Assembly: GCA_017311185.1 (NCBI GenBank)
Contig: JAESUZ010001752.1
Span: forward strand, 62,001 to 126,000
Source of the DNA: Proteles cristata cristata
Lineage: Eukaryota > Chordata > Mammalia > Carnivora > Hyaenidae
Direction: 5' to 3'
Length of the DNA: 64,000 nt
Positions within the stretch are counted from its first letter, which is position 1; each line of letters opens with the position of its first letter. Below, piece after piece: positions 11,050 to 23,259 of the stretch. The translations under genes and the position numbers were made by a program. The notes beneath the pieces were generated by a model, which worked only from the letters and a program-made list of their open reading frames with translations, was not told the origin of the DNA and made no database searches.

Positions 11050-12092
11050 CTGATTTTTAAATGGCTTATCATTTGATTCTGAGTAGCTACTATAGTTTTT
11101 CATTTCTTAGATATAAAAAAATGAATTGATAGAATATTCAGGGAAAAATTGGCAGTAATTATTTTTTCTTTATTTTGCTCTTTTCCTGTATTATTTATAT
11201 AGTCAGGAAATTTGCATCGTCTGTTTTGGATGATAATCCAGTGCTTTGGCGTATACAAAGATACTAATAAATATGGTTTCTCTTTTCAAAGAGAATAGCT
11301 TCCCAAAAGCAAAATAAGCACACAGAAGACTACGATATAAGTATAAGAATAGTGAGTTCTGTAAGAGAAACAGAAAGTAAATGCCCCCAGCATTGCTCAA
11401 TCTCTGGTATCTTTGATGGTATCACAATCCACCAGAAGTCACTCTGTGGTAAGCCACACGTAGTCTCCCTCTTGACATGTGCAGACTAGCCCTGAGTCAA
11501 GGACTTGTGGTATCATTTAGATATCTGGAGTCTCCTCCCTGGCCCTGAACCTTCCTGGTTTCTTTGATGACCTACCCTGGTCAAGTCTGTTTAGATTCAC
11601 CAATACCAGTCTCTGCCACCTCAGTTTCAGTTCTAGCTCTCTGCTTGAGAAATTGTCCTGAGGCAGAAGTCAGGGTAAATGTGTGGATTACTTTATCAAT
11701 TTGTCTCTTCTCATGATCAGTCTTAAACTCTCTGTTATCCAGTGCCGAAAAGTATTTACCTTGTATATTTTGTCAGGTTTATGGCTTTTATGCCTGGAGC
11801 GCTAGTCTAGAATCAGTTCTTATGTCATAGTCAAGGAGGAAGTTCCTCTCTTCTTTCTTAATCAGTCTTGTCAGAGGTTTTTGTATGTTAATCTTTTCAG
11901 AGAACCAACTTTTTGTTGTTTTGCTGTTCCTAACATCACATTGTTTTACATTGCTGTGTCTCATATCACATGTTTTCATGTATATTATTGTCATCCAGTT
12001 TACATTCCTCTTAACGTACACTACAGTTTGTTCTTGACAAGCGTGTTTTAAAATTTTAAACATTAAAAAAATCCTTAAAAAATTTTTCTTTA
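11050..12092. other. gene-free stretch, possibly diverged L1
   Basis: No gene was found. The 11.7-12.0 kb part (ACCTTGTATATTTTGTCAGG, then GGCTTTTATGCCTGGAGCG) resembles reversed sequence of an old L1, but the match is too weak to assign. Confidence 0.35.
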
Positions 12093-12283
12093 GGGGCGGC
12101 TGGGTGGTTCAGTTGGTTGAACATCCAACTTCAGCTCAGGTCATGATCTCACAGTCTGTGAGTTCTAGCCCCACATCGGGCTCTGTGCTGACAGTGCAGA
12201 GCCTGGAGCCTGCTTTGGATTCTACATCTCCCTCTCTCCACTCCTCCGGCAAAACACTCTGTCTCTGAAAAATGAATAAACCT
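12093..12283 (+). mobile_element. CanSINE, sense
   Basis: Starts GGGGCGGCTGGGTGGTTCAG and ends in CTGAAAAATGAATAAACC. The flanks CCTTAAAAAATTTTTCTTTA and a similar CCTTAAAAAAATTT...TCTTTA after the tail look like the TSD. Confidence 0.88.
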
Positions 12284-12595
12284 TAAAAAAATTTTTTTTC
12301 TTTAACTGCATTTTAGACAGTATATGTGGTATTCTATGGTTCATAGAGTTTGAGACCTCATTTCTCTGTTAGTATTGATGAGATTTTATAGTTGTTTTTA
12401 TGTATGAAAAGTAAATATATTCTATATTTTGGAGGTGTAAGAAGTCTACATATATCTACACATGCTTGTTTATGATGTTTCAACTATAGTATGTAGTTAC
12501 TAATTTTTCCATGTCTGATCTATTAATTTTTTCCTTCCTAAGAGAAGTATGTTAAATTTCTTCCTCCTTCTCTTCTTGTCTCTTTCTCTCCCTCT

Positions 12596-12804
12596 TTTTT
12601 AAAAATGTTTATTTAATTTGAGAGAGAAAGCATGAGAGTGCATGTGAACGGTGCAGGGACAGAGGGAGAGAATCTAAAGCAGGCTTCACTCTTATCAGGG
12701 GAGAGCCCAACATGGGGCTTGATCTCACAGAGTGTGAGATCATGACCTGAGCAGAAATCAAGAATTGGTCAGTGGCTTAACCTACTGAGCCACCCAGGTA
12801 CCCC
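12596..12804 (-). mobile_element. CanSINE, antisense
   Basis: A reversed tail (TTTTTTAAAAATGTTTATTT), a GA-rich block, then ACTGAGCCACCCAGGTACCCC at the right end. It is more diverged than the young copies. Confidence 0.85.
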
Positions 12805-14059
12805 ATCTTTACCTTCCTCTTATCTTCCTTTTCTTTTTTCCTTTCTTCCAGAGCCCAACCAAGCTGAACATTCAGTGATGTTCAGTTCTTGTATGATCCC
12901 AGTTTCATTCAAGGACTTCCTTCTTTTCCAGCTCTCACAAGTCCTTTGTGATTCTTAAAGTCCAAGCTTCAGAGAAAAGAAATATGTGCCAACTACGACT
13001 GTTAGTATAGGGCAAAAGCACACGGCTTTGGAGTGAGACTTAGAAATTTAGGCTTTACAGTTTTAAGCACACCATTTATATTTCTTAAACTAGAGTTACA
13101 CATATTTTAAGGGATATATGGCTTTTGTTTGGCACTGGATGTACAAAGTCACATCATAGATATGATGCATTATGTACCAGTGGTTGATCTCAGTGTTGAT
13201 GATTATAAACATTTTAAAGTTAAACAGGAATATACTATGGAATACAATTCAAAATTTACCTTTTTTTTTTAAAGATAAGAAAATATGACATTTTATATTT
13301 GACATGTCTTCATTTTGGGCTCTGCTAAGTTCACTTTCTTCCATCAGAGATGATTTGAAAAAAGTTTGAGAAGCATGGATTATCTTTTGACTCCTCAGGA
13401 TAAGGAGTTTTCATGAAATAGTGTTATTGTGAAATAAAGCACAGGGAGATTTGAGTGGTTAAGAGGGATTAAAACTGAAAAGAGTCTGTTGGATTTTGAA
13501 ATGGAGAGGTATTTGGTGACCTTGATGAAAGCAGTTTCAATGGCCTGGAAGAGAATAGAAAAATGATTGTAATAGACTGAGGTGAATAAGAGAAATTGAA
13601 GACAAAGCATATAAACTATTTTAAAGGGAAATAGTATAAATAGAAACAGCCTGGGAGAGAGGTTTGGCAGTACCTGACAAAGTTGAAGATTCATATTATC
13701 TTTTGACTTGTTAATTCCATTTCTAGGTATAACCTCTGACAGTCTCCCAACATGTGGTACAGAGACCAACTTCACCAGTATCTCTTTTAAAAAATGTTTT
13801 AGTAAAGTAGCATTTTTTTAAAGATTCTTTCAATACCCAATACCCAGGCCACCAACTTATTCTTTCATGTAAATACTCTGATTTCTCATCTTTATTGTAT
13901 GTGGTCTTTTATTCAGAGCCTCCAATCTGAAAAAATTGGGCTAAAGGATCTTATACAGAAAGTTAATCTAACTGACAGTACATTTTCCAGAAATACAAAG
14001 AATAACTTTAAAGGGCTATTAAATTTACAAAACACTTAGGAACAAACTCTTTAAAAAGT

Positions 14060-16765
14060 TTTTAAAAACCAACTTATTGAAATATAATTTTCATGTAATA
14101 CAATATACTCATTCTAAGATTACATTTTGATGAGTTTTGACAAATTTATGTACCTGCATAGTTATCACAATCAAGATACAGAACATTTCCATTACTTCAA
14201 AAGGTCCTTGTGCACTACTCCAGTAAATCCCAACAACTGCTTATAGCTATAGGGTACCACTTACCTACTTTCATTTTTTTCAAGTTTTGTATAAATGGAA
14301 TGATATAGTATGTATATTTTGTGTTTTGTTCATAATGTTTTTGAGATTTACCTATGCTGTTGCATATTCCTTTCTATTGCTAAGTATCATTACACACCCC
14401 AATTGATTTATCCAATTTTCTGTTGATGGATTTTGGCTTGCTTCTACTTTTTGATTTTTTGAATAAAGTTATTATGAATAACGTTGCTATGAAAACATGT
14501 ACTTCCTATGGACATATATTTTCATTTTTCTTGGGATAAATAGGAGTGGAGTTGCTGGGTTATATGGAAAGAATATGTTTAACTTAAAAAAAACCTGGCA
14601 CACTGTTTTCCAAAATGGTCGCACCCATCATTGCTACCAGCAGTGTATGAGAGTTTCATTTGTCTTACATTTTTGCTAATATATGTTATGTCAGTCTTTA
14701 GCCATTTTATATGTATATAGTGGTATCTCATTGTAGGGTGTTTTTGTGTGTGTGTGTGTGTTTTCTTTTTTTTTTTTTTCTTCAGTTCTCTGATAACTAG
14801 AGATTTGAGCATCTTTTCATGTGCTGATTGATCATTTATATTATCAGTGTTTGTGCAAATCTTTGCCCGTTTATGAAAATTGGATTGTTTTTCTTATTAT
14901 TGACTTGTAACATTTTGCAGCATGTTCAGGATACCAGGATACCAGTTCTTGGTGAGATATCTGGATTCCAAATATTCTCCTAGTTTGTGGCTTTATTATT
15001 TCCTTAATGTTGGTTTTAGAAGAGTGGAAGTTTTTAGCTGTGATGAAATTCAGTTTATCGCATTTTCCTCTTATGGTGCTGATTTTTGTGTCCTATGTAA
15101 GGAATTCTTCCATACATCAAGATTTTGAAGATTTTTTACCAGTATTTTCTTCTTACTGTTTTTAAATTTAGGTATAGGATCCATTTCAAATTAAGTTTTA
15201 TGATTGGTATGAGGTAAGGGTCAGGTTTATTTTTTTCATATGAAGATGAATTTGTTCTAGCACTGTTTGTTGAAAAGACTATCCTTTCCCTAATTGAAAT
15301 ATATTGGCATCGTTATTGAATATCAGTTGCCCTTATATCTGTGGGTCTATTTCTGGACTGTATTCTGTTCCATTGATTTCTAGGTCTATCTTTACCCAAT
15401 ATGAAATTGTCTTACATAACTGTAATTTTAGAGTAAGTCTTGAAATCAAGTAGTTTAAATACTTCAAATTTATTTTTTCTCAAAATTTCTTTGGATATTT
15501 TAAGTGTTTTATATTTTCATATAAGTGTTAGGATTAGGGTGTCCCTTTCTAAAAATCAATCAATCAATCAATCAATCACAAAACTTCCGGGGTTGTGATT
15601 GAGATTGTGTTGTATTCAGAGAGCCGTTTGGGAGTTACATCCTTTTTTTTTTTTAACGTAATTTTTTAAAAATTTATTTATTATTATTTTTTTTACAAAT
15701 AGTTTATTGTCAAGTTGGTTTCCATATAACACCCAGTGCTCATCCCCACAAGTGCCCCTCTCCGTGCCTATCCCCCCTTCCCCCCCACATCCATCAGTCC
15801 TCAGTTTTTGTCAGCATTCAAGAGTCTCTCATGGTTTGCCTCTCTCCCTTTTCCCCACCATTTCCCCCTTCTTCTCCCCCTTGTTCCTCTGTCAAGTTCC
15901 TCCTAATCCTCCTATACGTGCAAACATATGATATTTGTCCTTCTCTGCCTGACTTATTTCGCTCAGCATAACACCCTCAAGGTCCATCCATGTTGCTACA
16001 CATGGCCAGATTTCATTGTTTCTCATTGCCATGTAGTATTCCATGGTATAGATAAACCACATCTTCTTGATCCATTCGTCCGTTGATGGACACTTAGGCT
16101 CTTTCCATGTTTTGGCTAGGGAGTTACATCTTAAAAACATTGAACTTTCCAATTCATCAGTATGATATATTTCTCCATTTATTTAGGTCTTCTTAAGTTT
16201 TCATGGTTTTCATTGTTTTACATATATTTGGTTAAATTTATCCTGAAGTAGTTCATATTCTTGGGGTGCCTTTATAAGTAGTAATTAAATTTTTTTCAAT
16301 TTTTTAGTTTACATTTCTTATATATACATTTATAGTTGATTCTTGTATATTATTTTTGTATCCTGTGACCTTGCTAAATTTACCTATTGGTTCTGGTATA
16401 TTCTATGTAGATTTTTTAGCATTGTCTATGTATATGATCTTGTTGTCTATAATACGATTTTACTTTTCCCTTTTTAACATGGATGCTGTTTATTTCTTTT
16501 TATTACCTTATTGTCCTGGTCAGAACCTCCAATACAAGGGTGAATAAAAATGGTGAGTTATTGTGGACATCTTTGTTTCCTGACCTTAGTGGGAAACATT
16601 CATCATACATTAAGTATGATGTTAACTGTAAATTCTTATCAATGTACTTTAGCAGGTTGAGGAAATTACCTGATATTCCTAATTTGGTGAGAATTTTTAT
16701 CACAAATTGGTGGGAATTTTGTTAAATGTTCTACGTTGGTTGAGATGATCATAAGGTGTTTTTCT
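14060..16765 (-). mobile_element. old L1 ORF2/3' UTR, antisense, interrupted
   Basis: The left end (CAACTTATTGAAATATAATT, then TACAATATACTCATTC) is a reversed old-L1 3' UTR. To the right, reversed ORF2 extends to about 16.76 kb with many stops. A younger 5'-truncated L1 is inserted at 15,642-16,118. A run of five ATCA units stands at about 15,556-15,578. Confidence 0.8.
15630..16130 (-). mobile_element. 5'-truncated felid L1 with TSD, antisense
   Basis: A perfect 12-base TSD, GGGAGTTACATC, lies at 15630-15641 and 16119-16130. Between the copies are a T-run (the reversed poly(A) tail), the reversed L1 3' UTR (GTTTATTGTCAAGTTGG, then ACACCCAGTGCTCATCCCC) and the end of ORF2. Read on the - strand, the ORF2 end is STDEWIKKMWFIYTMEYYMA and then MRNNEIWPCVATWMDLEG. 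It is about 477 bases long and sits inside an older L1 in the same orientation. Confidence 0.92.
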
Positions 16766-18465
16766 CCTTTCTGGCCTGCCAAGTTTCTGTGGACAGATCT
16801 GCTGTGAACCTGACCTGTCTTCCCTTGTAGGTTAAGGACTTGTGATCTCTGGCCTTCGTATATTCTTTTCAGCTTCATTATTTTCCATAATTTTATCTTC
16901 TGTGTTACTGATTTGCTGTTCTGCTTTGTCCATTCTCATTGTCATTGGAGCCATTTGAGATTGCATCTTGGTTATAGCATTTTCAATTTTGGCCTGACTA
17001 GATTTTAGTCCTTTTATCCCTGCAGAAAGGGATTCTCTGGTGTCTTCTATACTTTTTTCAAACCCAGCGAGTGTTCTTATATTCGTGGTTTTAAATTCTA
17101 GTTCAGACATCTTACTTACATCTGTGTTGATTAAATCACTGGCTTTGCTCTCTTGCCTGTTTTTTCTTTTGGGTTGAGTTTCTCCATCTCATCATTTTGT
17201 CCAGAAAAGAAAAGAGCAATGAAAGAAAAGAAAAATACACACAAAGAAACAAACAGAAAAGCTAGATCCTGGGTGTGTTTTGGCCTGCTTGTTAAAAGGC
17301 TCTAGATCCAAAAATAAAATAAGATAAAAGAAAATAAAGATATGTATATATAAAAATATATAAATAAAATATAATAGTAAAATGTTAAAAAAAGGAATTA
17401 AAAAATAAGAAAACAAATGAAAAAAAAATAAAGTAAAACAGAAGTTGCATCTAATTTTCCCTAGAGTTGAAGCTTTGCAGTACTATGGCAGTAGACTTAG
17501 TGCAAAGGAGTTGTTTGTGCTGGTCTTCTTTGGGGACCCTGCTCTACTGATTCTCAGGCTCACTCCAAGTGGAAAAGTGCCTCAGGGCTACAGGGGTGTG
17601 GGTCTTGATGTAAGTGGCTCTGGCCTCCACTAGGTGGCACTGCCTTGTCCCCTGAAGGCTTTCAGCTATGAAGGATGGAATGAATATAGCCAACTTCCCC
17701 TCCCACTCTTTAATCCTGGAGCTGAATGTTGGCACTCTACAGGGAAACTTCACAGAAGAGCAATTAATCACCCCTCTTATGTCCCTGGTGTCCATCAGAA
17801 CCCCATGTTAACCCAGCCTCTGTTCAAACTTTTTTTAAATTTCAGGTGCATGACTGAATTTCACAACTTCAAATTTCAGGGATTTCCTGGGCCAGACCTG
17901 TGCTGCTCCTCTGGGACAGGGTCTCGCCAGGCTTTCGTCCACCCTGCAAAAAAAGCAGTGGTGTTACTGTGCTGCAGAAATCAGGCACCCCAGCTTTCAG
18001 CCCTCAGCCTGAGTGAGTCCCCTCTCTTATGCCTGCCAACAGCACAACACTTTGGTGCTATCCCTCTGTCTTATGACATAAACGATCCTCAGACCATGCT
18101 GTCATTCCTGGGATTCTGTTGCTTTACCACTTGAGCACCTTTAAGCCAGGCACTACCCCCACCAATTTGGAATGCTGAAAGTTCAGATTTTGGCTCTTCT
18201 GTTTATAATACTTTGTGATAGCCTCCTTAAGCTGTCTCCCTGCCTAGCTGGATCCAGAGTAGCATCTCTTCCTGTAAACCCTCTGCACCTCCTGTCTTCC
18301 AAACGGTGTTCCCCTTTCTACATGTAGTCTTGCAGTTTTTGTTCATTTAGACTTCCAGTTGGTTTCTTTGGTGTTTAGAATGATTGAATAACTATCTAGC
18401 TGAGTTCAAGGGATGAGACAGGCTTAGGGTCTCCCTACTTTTCTGCCATTTTAACTCCACCCCCC
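16765..18465 (-). mobile_element. carnivore L1 5' end: 5' UTR and start of ORF1, antisense
   Basis: On the - strand, 17110 to 16832 encodes MSELEFKTTNIRTLAGFEKS and then IEDTRESLSAGIKG, followed by a heptad-rich segment. This is the coiled-coil start of L1 ORF1p, ending in NNEAEKN. Sequence from 17.1 to 18.465 kb is the reversed 5' UTR. The element's 5' end is at about 18,465, where the reverse complement begins with a GGGGTGGAGTTAAAATGGC-type start. AAAATGGC there (complement of 18445-18452) fits the YY1 site found near the 5' end of mammalian L1s. The junction at about 16,765 with older ORF2 sequence could be an internal deletion or two separate insertions. An A/T-rich block lies at 17.2-17.44 kb. 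Confidence 0.85.
17627..17641 (+). promoter_or_regulatory. candidate CTCF site within L1 5' UTR
   Basis: CCACTAGGTGGCACT fits every position of the core CTCF consensus CCASYAGRKGGCRSY. It lies in reversed L1 5' UTR sequence in intron 5. Occupancy cannot be judged from sequence. Confidence 0.4.
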
Positions 18466-18520
18466 TCCTCTCTTTCTAAGTTAGCCCTACTATATGTTAA
18501 TCAATTTCATTGATTTGCTT

Positions 18521-18729
18521 GAAAGACCCAGGCTTTGGGGTGCCTGGATGGCTCAGTCCATTAAGTGTCCAACTTGGGCTCAGGTCATTATCTCACAGCT
18601 CCTGAGTTCAAGCCCCAGGTCAGCTCTGTGCTGACAGCTCAGAGCCTGCTTCAGATTCTGTCTCTCTCTGCCCTTCCCTTCCTTATGCTTGCTCGCTCTC
18701 TCTCAAAAAAAGAAAGACCCAGCCTTTGG
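18521..18729 (+). mobile_element. CanSINE with TSD, sense
   Basis: The TSD GAAAGACCCAGGCTTTGG (18521-18538) recurs as GAAAGACCCAGCCTTTGG (18712-18729), with one mismatch. The SINE (18539-18711) starts GGTGCCTGGATGGCTCAG and ends CTCTCTCAAAAAAA. It lies just outside the L1 5' end. Confidence 0.92.
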
Positions 18730-18879
18730 TGTCATTATTTTCTGTTTTGTGTTTCACTAATTTCAGGTCTATATTATGTCCTTCTTTGTACTTACTTTGG
18801 GCTTAATTTTTTCTTTTTTCTGTAAAGAATAGGTTGATAAGTTTGACTCTGTAACATTTTTTAAAAAGTTGCATGGAAG

Positions 18880-19385
18880 AAAGCACCATGGACAAAGTAA
18901 AAGTATAGTTGTCAAACAGTGATAAAAGTACTTAACAACATATATCATTGACAGCTTGTATTTGTAATACATAACAACCTCTTAAAAATTAAAGGTTACA
19001 GGGTCAAAAGCTTGATAGAAAACTTAAAAGGAAGCTGTCAACAGAATTCACACAGAAAAGATATGAAGATGTCTTTCAAGCATATGAAAAAATATGAAGC
19101 ACTCATAATTTGAGAAATATTAATTAAAATAATTCTCGGATACCATTTCTCATATATGTTCTGTTTACAAGGCTATGGAGAATTAGGCCCTCTTGGAATT
19201 TTTCATTTTTAGTGTTTCCTGGGTATTCCTGCATGTTTGTGTTTCTCCTCAAAATTTTCCTAGCTATTTTTGCATATATGATATGAACTTTAATACCAAT
19301 TTGTCTTACTTCATAAAAAAGCTTGTTAGTATTTTTTTATTGAGATTGTATTAAATTTATAAATCAGCTTAGGGAGGCAGTTATA
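18880..19385. mobile_element. two small L1 fragments in opposite orientations
   Basis: From 18.88 to 19.18 kb there is sense ORF2-like sequence (TATGAAAAAATATGAAGCAC, then TTAATTAAAATAATTCTC). From 19.18 to 19.38 kb it is reversed ORF2-like (TTTATTGAGATTGTATTAAA, then TTTATAAATCAGCTTAGGGA). Both are short and diverged. Confidence 0.55.
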
Positions 19386-19689
19386 TTACACAAACAGAAT
19401 GATACAGGAGTGAGGACAGAGCCAGGAGTTTCTTTAATATTTAGAGAAGAAAGATTCAGAATGGGAAACTGGAAAGAAGTTGTGAATGAAGCAAGGGGAA
19501 AACCAAGATAAGTTTTAGGAAGATTGGACTGGAGAGTTACGCTGAATGCTGTTGAGAGGTATATTATTGAGATGGTATGTTATTGAAAACATGAATGCAG
19601 GACAATGTTATTAGGCCCTTTGAAGGATACACATGAGCATCTAAACTCTGAATAAGACCCAAAATTTGTCCTCAAGATGTTATAAAGAG

Positions 19690-19812
19690 AATATGAGACA
19701 TGTACAGTATGCTTTTAAACTTTATGAAGATAAGCACTAGGTGTATCCCTAGCAACGTGTCTAGTATATGTAGTAGATTTTAAATTTATATTTGTTGACT
19801 GATAAATGATCA
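19690..19812 (+). repeat. possible L2/MIR 3' end
   Basis: GAAGATAAGCACTAGGTG, then CTAGCAACGTGTCTAGTA and TTATATTTGTTGACTGATAA resembles the shared L2/MIR 3' terminal sequence. Confidence 0.5.
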
Positions 19813-19928
19813 AAAGCCTCTTTTAGAGGTCTCTGTATATAATTCTCCCGTACTTAATTATCTAAGACTGTACTACCAGAAATGAACAATTCGTTTACCC
19901 AGTTTATTGAAAAGGACATTTATAAAAA

Positions 19929-20079
19929 TGGAAATCTTGGGACATCTGGGTGGCTCAGTCATTTAAGTGTCTGACTCTTGATCTCAGCTCAGGTCTTCAT
20001 CTCAGGGTCATGGGTTCAAGCCCCACATTGGGTTCTGCGCTGGGTGTGAAGCCTACTTAAAAAAAGAATTGGAAATCTT
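19929..20079 (+). mobile_element. older CanSINE, short form, sense
   Basis: The TSD TGGAAATCTT lies at 19929-19938 and 20070-20079. The element has the older head (CATCTGGGTGGCTCAGTCA, then GACTCTTGATCTCAGCTCAG) and ends GGGTGTGAAGCCTACTTAAAA, lacking the CT-rich part of the younger felid type. Confidence 0.88.
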
Positions 20080-21359
20080 AAGATTTTAATTTATTTGGCA
20101 GTCATCTGGTTAATACTGATGAATGAATGAGTGGTATCATCAATGAAAGAAAGTGTAGATTAACAGAAAACATGGTTGAATATGCCAGTTGCTATTTCGA
20201 GTTCATTCAAGGGCAAGGAGACTTTCACTGGAGGGTGTTCAAAAGGTGGAGTTGACACATGAGTTGCACTGCAAAGGATTGTTTGGATCTAAGCAGGTGG
20301 GGACAGAAAGAAGTATATTCTAGGTGGAGAGAGACTAGTAAGGCAAATTTTGCTTATGTAGATACACTGTATAATAGACTTTCAGTTGTTCATGTGAGGT
20401 AGAAGTTATATTTATTTGTTGTACTTTCCATTCTAGACACCATGGAGGATCTAAAAAACATTAAGTGCCATTTGTGCCCTTGAAGAACTCAGATTGTATG
20501 TCAGATTTGTCTGGGCATCTTTGAAATGATATGATGTGAGATATTACATAAAAAATATGTTGGAGCTTTAAACAGTTTCTTTGAATTAGTTCATAACTTA
20601 GGATATTTGTAAATATCAGATTGTTGTTAGGGTTTCTACTTTCTTTTCTTTATTTCCCTTTTTAAGCAAGAGACCAGGAAGTTAAATGCTATTCAACTTA
20701 GGTAATAACACTATTTCTGTTAATAGTTTACTAAATACGGAGACAGTTTTATAATTTATTTGTAAAAGAATAAGGGTTCGTTCCATTTGTCACCATTATA
20801 TTTGTGTCACCTTGCTGAATCAAGACTTGATAAGAGGCTGAATTCACAGAAGTTTGTCCTTGAACCTCATAAGTCTATCTCAGCAGTAATTTCTGATGCC
20901 AGCAATACTTCTCAGCTGAGTGATGAGTCTACTGGGAGTAGAGATTCTATTAAAACACTCAACTTTGAAAAATACTGTATAGTTCATGTTCTTAGGAAAT
21001 ACTTTAGATCTTGACAGTCCTTTCTTTAGATTTTGTAAAAAGACATTGCTGTTTTCATGACAGTGGACCATTGTTTTTATCCGAATTCTTTTATCTTTTA
21101 TGGACAGTCTATGAAGTCAGGTTATGACCAAGATAATTATGCATTATAACTATTTGTCCTAAAGAATAATTTAATATAAAGAAGTTCTTCTTATATTTTA
21201 TCCAATAATGACATAAACTTGTATCAGCATTATATTTAGACTCATTTTTGTATGTTTTCTCTCCAGATGATCACATTCACATTCATACCTTTACCTTTTA
21301 CTTGTATGGTAATGACTTCCAAATCTATATCAGTTACTTAAATATTTGTGGCCACACCC

Positions 21360-21510
21360 CCATCACTGTATTTACTCTTTACTGTTCTGTAATTACGGGT
21401 TTACTCTGTCTCTGACCAGCCTGTCTTTGATTAGCCTGTAAGGACTTTAAAGGCAGGAACTACATTCTGATGTTTTTCTGGCAGCCAGGTGTAATGCACA
21501 GCAGAATATT
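21360..21510 (+). repeat. possible L2 3' end
   Basis: TTAGCCTGTAAGGACTTTAA followed by AGGCAGGAACTACATTCTG matches the well-conserved tail region of L2. It is diverged. Confidence 0.5.
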
Positions 21511-22382
21511 ATAATAATCCTATTGATAGTTGGTTTTAGGTTTTGTTAATGCTTTTCTCTTTGGGGTTTGCCCTTCTAGAATGTGACCCTTTTCGAGTCT
21601 TAATTTAGGCCTGAGGTACATCCCTAGGCAATTCCACTTTGGCTGTCTTTGTACTCCAACCTTCAGCTGGCTGCTGAAGTGTGTGCAACATTTTTGGCTT
21701 TCCAACTGGTGCTCTGCACTAGGTTTCTGAAATCTCTTTTTGTGTTTGAACAATTTAGGGTTGGTAAACTTCTCCAGGGTAAGTTATGTGTGGATCTTTA
21801 GGCTCCTTTTTTGTAGTTCTCTCTTTTTTGAGATGTGTTTCCCTCAAGTCCTAGGTGCTTTGGCCTTCTCAGACTGCAGCCTGTCTCCTTAGCCCATTCG
21901 AGACTTCTGTTTGCTCTTCTCCTATGATGTGGATGGACACGTATCATTAAAAGAAAAGAACCACATTGAGTGTGGAGCTCACCTTGTTCAGTTAACTTTC
22001 TCTTAGGGATCAATAGCCCCCTTAGGTTCTGCCTGATTTGTTGTTCTCTAGTGCCTTTTTATGGCTCTTTCATGTATTTTTGTTTTTAATATTGAGTTTG
22101 GTAAGAGGCTGAGTCTGATATAAGGCATTTATTTAGTCATGGCTAGCTTGAAGCCCATGTGCGTACATTTTTTTAAAAGTTTGTTATTTTGTTTATTTTT
22201 ATTGAAATCAAAGTCATGTAACAAAATCAGCTATATCTTAGTATACAATCCTGTGACATTTTGTACATTCACAGGGTTGTGTGTGCATGCATTTTTAATT
22301 ATCTAAATGATAGTATACTATAGCTCTTGTTCTTTGTCTCATTTTCACCTAACAGTTTTTTAAGGATTTTCCCGTATTACTT

Positions 22383-22628
22383 TTCTATTTATTACTTAAA
22401 AAATTTTTTTTAATAGTTTATTTTTGAGACAGAGAGAGACAGAACATGAGTGGGGGAGGGCTGGAGAGAGAGGGAAACACAGAATCCAAAACAGGCTCCA
22501 GGCTCTGAGCTAGCTGTCAGCACAGAGCCCAAAGCGGGGCTCGAACCCTGAACCCGAGATCATGACCGGAGCTGAAATTGGACGCTTAACCGACTGAGCC
22601 ACCCAGGCGCCCCTTCTATTTATTACTT
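22383..22628 (-). mobile_element. CanSINE with perfect TSD, antisense
   Basis: TTCTATTTATTACTT stands at 22383-22397 and 22614-22628. Between the copies are the reversed A-tail, a GAGAGACAG block and a well-preserved reversed head (ACCGACTGAGCCACCCAGGC). Confidence 0.93.
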
Positions 22629-22974
22629 TTAACAGTTGCACAGTATGAGTTTCACTTAATCTGTTCTCCTTGATGGATGCCTATTTTGTCTCCTCACTAC
22701 TTTAGACTATGTTGTAGTTAGTAAGAATTTTATTCTTGATTCCATTTTCTTCAAATAAGTGTATTAAGTTGGGGCCTCTTGTAGAGATTTGTTTCCTTAA
22801 ATTTCTAATTTGATTCATTATCTTAGATTTGCTGGAAGAATTGTCTCTTGGAAATTCTTGGACTTTTTTGGAATCACTCTAGTCCTTAAAACTCTGCCCC
22901 CAGATCCTTTTATACCAATCTAATTTTTTGAACAAATCTGAACATCTCTGAACACTGCATTTTGACAAATAAAG

Positions 22975-23145
22975 AATTGGTAGCACTTTATATTCTACCT
23001 CGTAATGTCTTATATAATATATAATATATATTAAATATAATATGTAAGTATATATTTTAATGTATATTGTAAGTATAATAAATATATAATTATATATAAT
23101 ATATATAATGCTTTGTATATCAATACATATATATAAATATATAGA
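22975..23145. repeat. AT-rich TATATA low-complexity tract
   Basis: About 170 bases of almost pure A/T with many TATATA and TATAATATA words. It would form cruciforms or unpair easily. Nothing else is seen in it. Confidence 0.85.
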
Positions 23146-23259
23146 CAGAAAAAGTTGTATGATTAGAGACTTTCTACAGTCTCTCCCAAGGGTAGTATTA
23201 TGGAGTTTATTGAAAAATCTGTGACTTTAGATAATGATAGAATACAGTGTATTTAGTGA

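Noticed and set aside
13395..13775. 126-codon frame on the - strand
   Set aside because: Composition-driven hydrophobic translation with no conserved motif. Its right edge seems to include a small L1 piece.
17634..18134. 166-codon open frame on the + strand
   Set aside because: It lies in reversed L1 5' UTR sequence and has no recognisable domain.
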